Of a stretch of 16,706 bases of DNA, positions 12,043 to 16,706 are shown piece by piece; position 1 is the first letter of the stretch; each line of letters opens with the position of its first letter. A program made the position numbers and the translations under genes. Source of the DNA: CAISIP01 sp037968655 (lineage in GTDB: Bacteria; Pseudomonadota; Gammaproteobacteria; Burkholderiales; Burkholderiaceae_C); NCBI GenBank assembly GCA_037968655.1, contig JBBKVW010000140.1, positions 1 to 16,706 of the forward strand, in the 5' to 3' direction. Below the pieces are notes generated by a model. It did no database searches and was not told the DNA's origin. It saw only the letters and a program-made list of their open reading frames with translations.

Positions 12043-14082
12043 ATGAGCGCCAAGGATCCACTGGTTGTATTCACGCCCTCGGGCCGGCGCGGCCGCTTCC
12101 CGGTCGGCACCATGGTGTTGCAGGCGGCGCGTTCGCTGGGCGTGGACATCGACTCGGTCTGTGGCGGGCGCGGCATCTGCGGGCGCTGCCAGGTCACCCA
12201 GGCGGTGGGCGAGTTCGCCAAGCACGGTGTGCATTCGCGCGCCGAGCATCTGTCGCCGTTTGGCGCGGTTGAGCAGGAATACAGCGAGAGCCAGCCGATT
12301 CCCGAGGGCATGCGCCTGTCGTGCTCGACCCAGGTGCTGGGTGATGTGGTGATCGACGTGCCATCGGCCAGCCAGCTGCACCGCCAGGTGGTGCGCAAGG
12401 ACGCCGAGGCGCACGACATCGAGCTCAGCCCGGTGGTGCGATTGCATTTCGTCGAGGTGCAGCAGCCCGATATGCACGACCCGTCGGGCGACCTGCGCCG
12501 GCTCGAGGACGCGCTGGAATTCGAATGGCGCCTGACCGACCTCAAATGCGATGTGCTGGTGCTGCACCGGCTGCAGCAGGCGCTGCGCGAAGGCGACTGG
12601 AAGGTCACCGTGGCGGTGCATGGCGGCAACCAGATTGTCGCGGTCTGGCCGGGTTTTCGCGAACATACCTATGGCATCGCGATCGACGTGGGCTCCACCA
12701 CCATCGCGGCCCATCTGTGCAACCTGTCCACCGGCGATGTGGTGGCGGCCTCGGGCATCATGAACCCGCAGATCCGTTTTGGCGAAGACCTGATGAGCCG
12801 GGTCTCCTACCTGATGATGAACCCGGGCGGCGAAAAAGAGATGACCCAGGCCGTACGCCTGGCCATCAACAAGCTGGCGGCCGATGTGGCGTTTCAGGTC
12901 GGCATCGACCCGACCGACATCCTGGAGGCGACCTTCGTCGGCAATCCCATCATGCACCACCTACTGCTGGGCATTTCGCCGATCGAACTCGGTGGCGCGC
13001 CGTTTGCGCTGGCCACCGACCGCGCCATCACGATCTGGGCGGTGGAGATCGATTTCGCGATTCACCGCAATGCGCGCATCTATGTGCTGCCCTGCATTGC
13101 CGGCCATGTCGGTGCCGATACCGCCGGTGTGATCCTGGCCGAGCGCCCGGATCTGTCGGACGAGATCACGCTGCTTGTTGATGTGGGCACCAATGCCGAG
13201 ATCGTGCTGGGCAACCGCAAGCGCCTGCTGGCCTGCTCCAGTCCGACCGGACCGGCCTTCGAGGGCGCGCAGATCAGCTGCGGCCAGCGCGCCGCGCCCG
13301 GCGCGATCGAGCGGGTGCGCATCGACCCGACAACGCTGGAGCCGCGCTACAAGGTGATCGGCTGCGATCTGTGGTCCGACGATGCGGACTTCGCGCAGGC
13401 GGTCGCCAGCACCGGCGTCACCGGCATCTGCGGCTCGGGCATCATCGAAGTGCTGGCCGAGCTCTACCTGGCCGGCGTGATCCGCCATGACGGCGTCATC
13501 AATGGTGAACTGGCGCCGCGCAGCCCGCGCATCCAGAGCGATGCCCGCACTTTTTCCTATGAGCTGTGCGCCGCCACCGGCAGCGCCAGCGCCATCAAGG
13601 TGACGCAGAACGATGTGCGTGCGATCCAGCTCGGTAAGGCCGCGCTGTATGCCGGCGTGCGCCTGCTGATGGAGCGCATGGGCGTCGAGAAGGTCGACAA
13701 GATCCGCCTGGCGGGCGCCTTTGGCAGCCATATCGACGTCAAGTACGCGATGGTGCTGGGCATGATTCCCGACTGCGCGCTCGACAAGGTCAGTTCGGCC
13801 GGCAATGCGGCCGGCACCGGCGCGCGCATCGCGCTGCTGGACCAGCGCGCGCGGCCCGAGATCGAGGCCCTGGTGCGCCGGGTTGAAAAGATCGAGACCG
13901 CGGTGGAGCCACGCTTTCAGGAGTTCTTCGTCGAGGCGATGGCAATACCGCACCTGAACGCGCCCTACGAGCGGCTGCGCGAATCGGTGCGCCTGCCTGA
14001 GCGCACGGCCATCAATACCGAATCGGCCGGACGCGGACGGCGCGGTGTCAGGCGTGAAGCGCGTCCCGAGGTGGCCTCATAG
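12043..14082 (+). CDS. Corrinoid reactivation protein: [2Fe-2S] ferredoxin domain plus DUF4445/ASKHA ATPase domain (RACo type)
   Basis: 679 residues. Residues 1-105 are a plant-type [2Fe-2S] ferredoxin (C40, C46, C49 in SVCGGRGICGRCQ; C94 in LSCSTQ). After a linker, residues about 208-610 are the ASKHA domain of corrinoid activators: IDVGSTT (214-220), VGNPIMHHLLLG (299-310), LLVDVGTNAEIVLG (377-390), TQNDVRAIQLGKAA (521-534), LAGAFGSHID (556-565) and SAGNAAGTG (585-593). Such proteins use ATP to re-reduce inactive Co(II)-corrinoid to Co(I). The N-terminal [2Fe-2S] makes it RACo-like, unlike methanogen RamA with C-terminal [4Fe-4S] clusters. The Arg-rich tail (about 650-679) looks disordered. 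The ATG at 12043, 61 bp after the pterin methyltransferase, gives the ferredoxin N-terminus; its Shine-Dalgarno sequence is weak. The reductase that loads its cluster is not in the window. Confidence 0.93.
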   Translation: MSAKDPLVVFTPSGRRGRFPVGTMVLQAARSLGVDIDSVCGGRGICGRCQVTQAVGEFAKHGVHSRAEHLSPFGAVEQEYSESQPIPEGMRLSCSTQVLGDVVIDVPSASQLHRQVVRKDAEAHDIELSPVVRLHFVEVQQPDMHDPSGDLRRLEDALEFEWRLTDLKCDVLVLHRLQQALREGDWKVTVAVHGGNQIVAVWPGFREHTYGIAIDVGSTTIAAHLCNLSTGDVVAASGIMNPQIRFGEDLMSRVSYLMMNPGGEKEMTQAVRLAINKLAADVAFQVGIDPTDILEATFVGNPIMHHLLLGISPIELGGAPFALATDRAITIWAVEIDFAIHRNARIYVLPCIAGHVGADTAGVILAERPDLSDEITLLVDVGTNAEIVLGNRKRLLACSSPTGPAFEGAQISCGQRAAPGAIERVRIDPTTLEPRYKVIGCDLWSDDADFAQAVASTGVTGICGSGIIEVLAELYLAGVIRHDGVINGELAPRSPRIQSDARTFSYELCAATGSASAIKVTQNDVRAIQLGKAALYAGVRLLMERMGVEKVDKIRLAGAFGSHIDVKYAMVLGMIPDCALDKVSSAGNAAGTGARIALLDQRARPEIEALVRRVEKIETAVEPRFQEFFVEAMAIPHLNAPYERLRESVRLPERTAINTESAGRGRRGVRREARPEVAS

Positions 14083-14088
14083 AATGAC

Positions 14089-14131
14089 CGGTTGCGCCGG
14101 CCGGTATTGCCGGCCGTATTGTGCGCAACCG
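14089..14131 (+). repeat. Long nested hairpin between the reactivator gene and choX
   Basis: An outer 9-bp stem (CGGTTGCGC 14089-14097 with GCGCAACCG 14123-14131) is stacked directly on an inner 7-bp stem (CGGCCGG 14098-14104 with CCGGCCG 14110-14116). The loop is 5 nt (TATTG), and there is a 6-nt bulge (TATTGT) on the 3' side. It begins 7 bases after the reactivator stop. There is no U-tract, so it is not a classical intrinsic terminator. Attenuation, mRNA end protection or RNase processing between the two gene groups is plausible. Confidence 0.55.
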
Positions 14132-14196
14132 CGCCAGGCGGTCCACGCGCATCCGGCCATCGGCGTCGGATGGGCCTCAAGCACGCAGGAGATCAA

Positions 14197-15141
14197 TTGC
14201 ATTTCCCACTGAAAACCCTGTTCCTTTCGGTATCCATGGCCCTGTCAGGCGTTTGCGCGCAGGCGGCCGAAGACGCCAGCTGCAGGACGGTGCGTTTTGC
14301 CGATGTCGGCTGGAGTGATATTGCCGCTACCACCGGCATGGCCAGTGTGGTGCTCGAAGGCCTGGGCTACAAGCCCGCTGTCACCATCGCGTCGATCCCG
14401 ATCGCTTTTGCCGGCATGAAGAACAAGCGGATCGATGTGTTCCTGGGTTACTGGAAGCCGTCCATGACGCCGGTGATCGATCCGTTCGTCAAGGCCGGGC
14501 AGATCAAGGTGCTCGATACGCCCAATCTGGCCGGAGCCAAGTACACGCTGGCGGTGCCGCACTACCTCTACGACAAGGGCCTGAAGAGCTTTGCCGACAT
14601 CGCCAGATTCCACCGGGAACTGGACGGCAAGATCCACGGCATCGAGCCCGGCAATGACGGCAATGCGCTGGTCATGGGCATGATCAAGGACAACACGTTC
14701 GGGCTCGGTAAATTCAAGCTGGTCGCGTCGTCGGAGGCCGTCATGCTGGTCAATGTGCAGGGCGCCGTGCGCAGAAAAAGAGCAACCGTATTTCTGGGCT
14801 GGGAGCCGCACCCGATGAACGTGCAGATGAAGCTGAACTACCTCGCTGGTGGCGACGATGTGTTCGGCCCCAACTTTGGCGAAGCCAAGGTCTATACGGC
14901 TGTGTCATCGGGCTACGAGGAAAAATGCGCCAATGTCGCGGCCTTTCTGAGAAATCTGCAGTTCACGACCGACATGGAAAGCCAGGTCATGGGCCCGATC
15001 CTGGACAAGGTCAAGCCGGCCACCGCGGCGCGCAATTTCCTGAAGAAGAATCCGGCTGTGCTCGGGCCCTGGCTCCAGGGCGTGACCACCGTTGACGGCA
15101 AGGACGGCCTGGCCGCAGTGACGGCGGCACTGAAGAAATGA
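14197..15141 (+). CDS. choX: ChoX-type choline/glycine betaine ABC transporter substrate-binding protein
   Basis: 314 residues with a Sec signal peptide (about 1-23, cleavage near AQA) and a mature OpuAC-type binding fold. The ligand-cage landmarks of rhizobial ChoX are present: ADVGWSDI (W39, D41), FLGYWKPSM (W86), LAGAKYTL (Y116), GIEPGNDGNALVM (N153-N156 region) and FLGWEPHPMN (W202). Aromatic residues at these sites bind the trimethylammonium group of choline. TTG at 14197 is chosen because AGGAG (14187-14191) is ideally spaced and the signal peptide begins there. An in-frame ATG at 14170 is the alternative, but no clear Shine-Dalgarno sequence precedes it. Its stop overlaps the next start (ATGA). 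No permease or ATPase gene is in the window. Choline is more likely than betaine as ligand, but this is not decidable here. Confidence 0.9.
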   Translation: MHFPLKTLFLSVSMALSGVCAQAAEDASCRTVRFADVGWSDIAATTGMASVVLEGLGYKPAVTIASIPIAFAGMKNKRIDVFLGYWKPSMTPVIDPFVKAGQIKVLDTPNLAGAKYTLAVPHYLYDKGLKSFADIARFHRELDGKIHGIEPGNDGNALVMGMIKDNTFGLGKFKLVASSEAVMLVNVQGAVRRKRATVFLGWEPHPMNVQMKLNYLAGGDDVFGPNFGEAKVYTAVSSGYEEKCANVAAFLRNLQFTTDMESQVMGPILDKVKPATAARNFLKKNPAVLGPWLQGVTTVDGKDGLAAVTAALKK

Positions 15142-16244
15142 CAGGCAGCCCGTCGCGCACACGCATTCCGGACGCAGCAACGATGAAGCCCGTCGCCACC
15201 CGAACCGATCAGGCTCCCGCCGTGCCGGCAGCTGCCACGCCATCAGGCGCCGCTGCCCTGCTGCGCCATTGGCCACCCGATGCCGCACGCCAGCTCGGCG
15301 CCTTGATCGACAGCCATGCGCACAACGGCGCCTTTGCCGTGTTCGACGCCGACAACACCAGCTATCACCACGACCTGGTCGGTGCGCTGCTGCCCTTCAT
15401 GGAAATGCGCGGCCTGCTGACGCGCGACAGCATGCACCCGGCGCTGGCCGTCATTCCGTTTCGCGACAGCACCGAGCGCCGCGAGAGCCTGCACAGCTAC
15501 TACATGCGCCTGGGCGAGATCGACGACCAGGTCGGCTACCCCTGGGCCTCGCAGATATTTGCCGGCTTCACGCTGCGCGAACTCAAGCACCAGCTTGACG
15601 ACATGCTGGCCTGGGGCAAGCCGATACCGGCCTGGCAGTTCGACGGTGAGCGCATCGAGAACGTAGCCATCGAGGCACCGCGGCTGCAGCGCGGCCAGCA
15701 GGAGCTCTACCAGGCGCTGCGCGCCCATGGCATCGCGGTGTATGTCGTCAGTGCAGCCAGCGAGGAACTGGTGCGCATGGTGGTCAGCGATCCGCGCTAT
15801 GGCTACGACGTGCCGCCCGAGAACGTGATTGGCGTCTCGCTGTTGCTGCGTGACCGGGTGACGGGCGATGTGACGACAGCGCGCAAGCGCATCAGCGAGG
15901 GCCACTATGCGCCGCAGGATCTGCTGGACCATGAGCTCACGCCCACGCTGTGGGCACCGCTGCCCTGGTACGAGGGCAAGCAAGCCGCCATTCACACCTA
16001 TATCCACCCCTGGAAGAAGCCGATCCTGGTGGCCGGCGATACGCCGGCCAGCGACGGCCCGATGTTTTTGCGCGCGCCCGACATCGCGCGCGGCGCGCTG
16101 CGCCTGTTCGTGGCGCGCAAGGACAGCTACCACCAGCGCATTCATGCGCTGCAGGCCGAGCATGTGGCGGGACAGGCCGAGCACGGCCATGAAGTCACGG
16201 CGGACCGCAACTGGGTGATCGTCACGCCCGACGAAATCCGCTGA
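15138..16244 (+). CDS. pchP: Phosphorylcholine phosphatase-like HAD hydrolase (PchP family)
   Basis: 368 residues. HAD motifs in PchP form: motif I FDADNTSY (D70 nucleophile, D72), motif II VSAAS (S205), the motif III lysine (probably K281) and motif III/IV GDTPASDGPM (D301, D306). This set (DxDNT, SAA, GDTPxSDG) is typical of Pseudomonas PchP, which releases choline from phosphorylcholine. The Pseudomonas enzyme is periplasmic with a Sec signal peptide; here the first 40 residues (TGSPSRTRIPDAATM..., Ala/Pro-rich) show no hydrophobic core, so this copy appears cytoplasmic or has a wrongly chosen start. The ATG at 15138 overlaps the choX stop by four bases; M16 (ATG at 15183) is an alternative. 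Placement with choX strongly supports a choline-related substrate. Confidence 0.88.
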   Translation: MTGSPSRTRIPDAATMKPVATRTDQAPAVPAAATPSGAAALLRHWPPDAARQLGALIDSHAHNGAFAVFDADNTSYHHDLVGALLPFMEMRGLLTRDSMHPALAVIPFRDSTERRESLHSYYMRLGEIDDQVGYPWASQIFAGFTLRELKHQLDDMLAWGKPIPAWQFDGERIENVAIEAPRLQRGQQELYQALRAHGIAVYVVSAASEELVRMVVSDPRYGYDVPPENVIGVSLLLRDRVTGDVTTARKRISEGHYAPQDLLDHELTPTLWAPLPWYEGKQAAIHTYIHPWKKPILVAGDTPASDGPMFLRAPDIARGALRLFVARKDSYHQRIHALQAEHVAGQAEHGHEVTADRNWVIVTPDEIR

Positions 16245-16302
16245 GCGACTGCCAGGCCACAGCAACATGCGCGGCTTCACTTTTTTTCGACGTTTCTGAT
16301 TC

Positions 16303-16706
16303 ATGACCAACGCAACCGCCACCGCCAAACCGCAGACCACTCCCGCAGCAAGCGCCGATCGCGTGCCCGCTGCTGCTGCCAGCAACCGTTTTACCCGTCT
16401 GTTGGCCAGCCGCCTCTGGTTGCTGGCTGATGGCGCCACTGGCAGCAATCTTTTTGACGTCGGCCTGGTCTCGGGCGACGCGCCCGAGCTGTGGAATTTC
16501 GAGCATCCCGATCGCATCGGCGCCCTGCACCAGAGCTTTGTCGATGCCGGTGCCGACATCATCCTGAGCAACAGCTTTGGCGGCACCCGTTACCGGCTCA
16601 AGCTGCACCAGGCGCAGGACAAGGTGCTGGAAATCAACCAGCGCGCCGCGCAATTGGCGCGCGCCGTGGCCGACGCATGCGGGCGCGAGGTCGTGGTGGC
16701 CGGCAG
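16303..16706 (+). CDS. Betaine/homocysteine S-methyltransferase family protein, N-terminal part (truncated by window edge)
   Basis: 134 codons are visible with no stop before the window end. After a 27-residue Ala/Thr-rich leader, the sequence RFTRLLASRLWLLADGATGSNLF begins the TIM barrel of the homocysteine S-methyltransferase family. DAPELWNFEHPDRI, HQSFVDAGADIILSNSFGGT and the closing VVVAG match proteobacterial proteins annotated as betaine-homocysteine methyltransferase. The zinc-binding cysteines that define the family lie further C-terminal, outside the window. It lies 58 bp after pchP on the same strand. It could transfer a betaine methyl group to homocysteine, to the corrinoid protein encoded at 7885, or act as the homocysteine half of a split methionine synthase. 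Confidence 0.85.
   Translation, partial: MTNATATAKPQTTPAASADRVPAAAASNRFTRLLASRLWLLADGATGSNLFDVGLVSGDAPELWNFEHPDRIGALHQSFVDAGADIILSNSFGGTRYRLKLHQAQDKVLEINQRAAQLARAVADACGREVVVAG

Noticed and set aside
14092..14196. ATG starts upstream for choX (14092 or 14170)
   Set aside because: 14092 lies inside the hairpin and adds non-signal sequence; 14170 lacks a clear Shine-Dalgarno sequence, whereas TTG 14197 has AGGAG and starts the signal peptide. 14170 stays possible.
16256..16287. Intrinsic terminator ending in seven T residues before the methyltransferase gene
   Set aside because: The T-run is real but no stable GC-rich stem precedes it, so termination cannot be supported.
15243..16586. Minus-strand frame opposite pchP and the methyltransferase
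   Set aside because: Shadow of two well-supported plus-strand genes.
1..16706. tRNA, rRNA, CRISPR, IS or prophage elements
   Set aside because: No cloverleaf, repeat-spacer array, transposase or integrase sequence was recognised on either strand.

Overview
The window is high-GC DNA with dense, short-gapped genes. It most resembles a betaproteobacterium of the Burkholderiales, possibly Comamonadaceae-like. The evidence is a PhaM-type PHB-granule protein, a DUF3108-like N-terminus, a short DksA-type zinc finger and a Burkholderiales-style FAH-family hydrolase. I see no rRNA, tRNA, CRISPR array, insertion sequence or phage gene.

Left part (1-4859), mostly housekeeping or accessory genes: a partial DUF3108-like gene (minus), an FAH-family hydrolase, a short DksA/TraR zinc-finger protein (minus), a periplasmic PCuAC copper chaperone, PhaM, and a FIST-domain sensory protein. 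A GntR/FadR-like palindrome lies upstream of the FAH gene, and a long palindrome lies upstream of the DksA-like gene.

Middle (4860-7884): a GlxA/GbdR-type regulator (DJ-1-like domain plus AraC HTH) behind a leader crowded with inverted repeats, then a convergent M32 metallocarboxypeptidase. The divergent gap after the peptidase holds another copy of the TGTCG...CGACA inverted repeat seen in front of the regulator.

Right part (7885-16706), the most interesting region, all on the plus strand: corrinoid protein, DUF1638 protein, small 'virulence factor' family protein, MetV-like Cys-rich subunit, MetF, methyl-THF:corrinoid methyltransferase, and a [2Fe-2S]-ASKHA corrinoid reactivator. These are followed by a ChoX-type choline/betaine binding protein, a phosphorylcholine phosphatase and the start of a betaine/homocysteine methyltransferase. 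Five of the gene junctions overlap by 1-13 nt, which suggests translational coupling.

Together the right part looks like a corrinoid-dependent one-carbon module tied to phosphocholine, choline and glycine betaine. Phosphocholine would be dephosphorylated, choline or betaine captured, and a methyl group moved between betaine or homocysteine, the corrinoid protein and tetrahydrofolate, with MetVF linking methyl-THF to methylene-THF. An alternative reading of the same genes is a split methionine synthase, because all four MetH functions are present as separate polypeptides. The sequence alone does not decide the direction of flux. The DUF1638 and 'virulence factor' proteins are the clearest unknowns.
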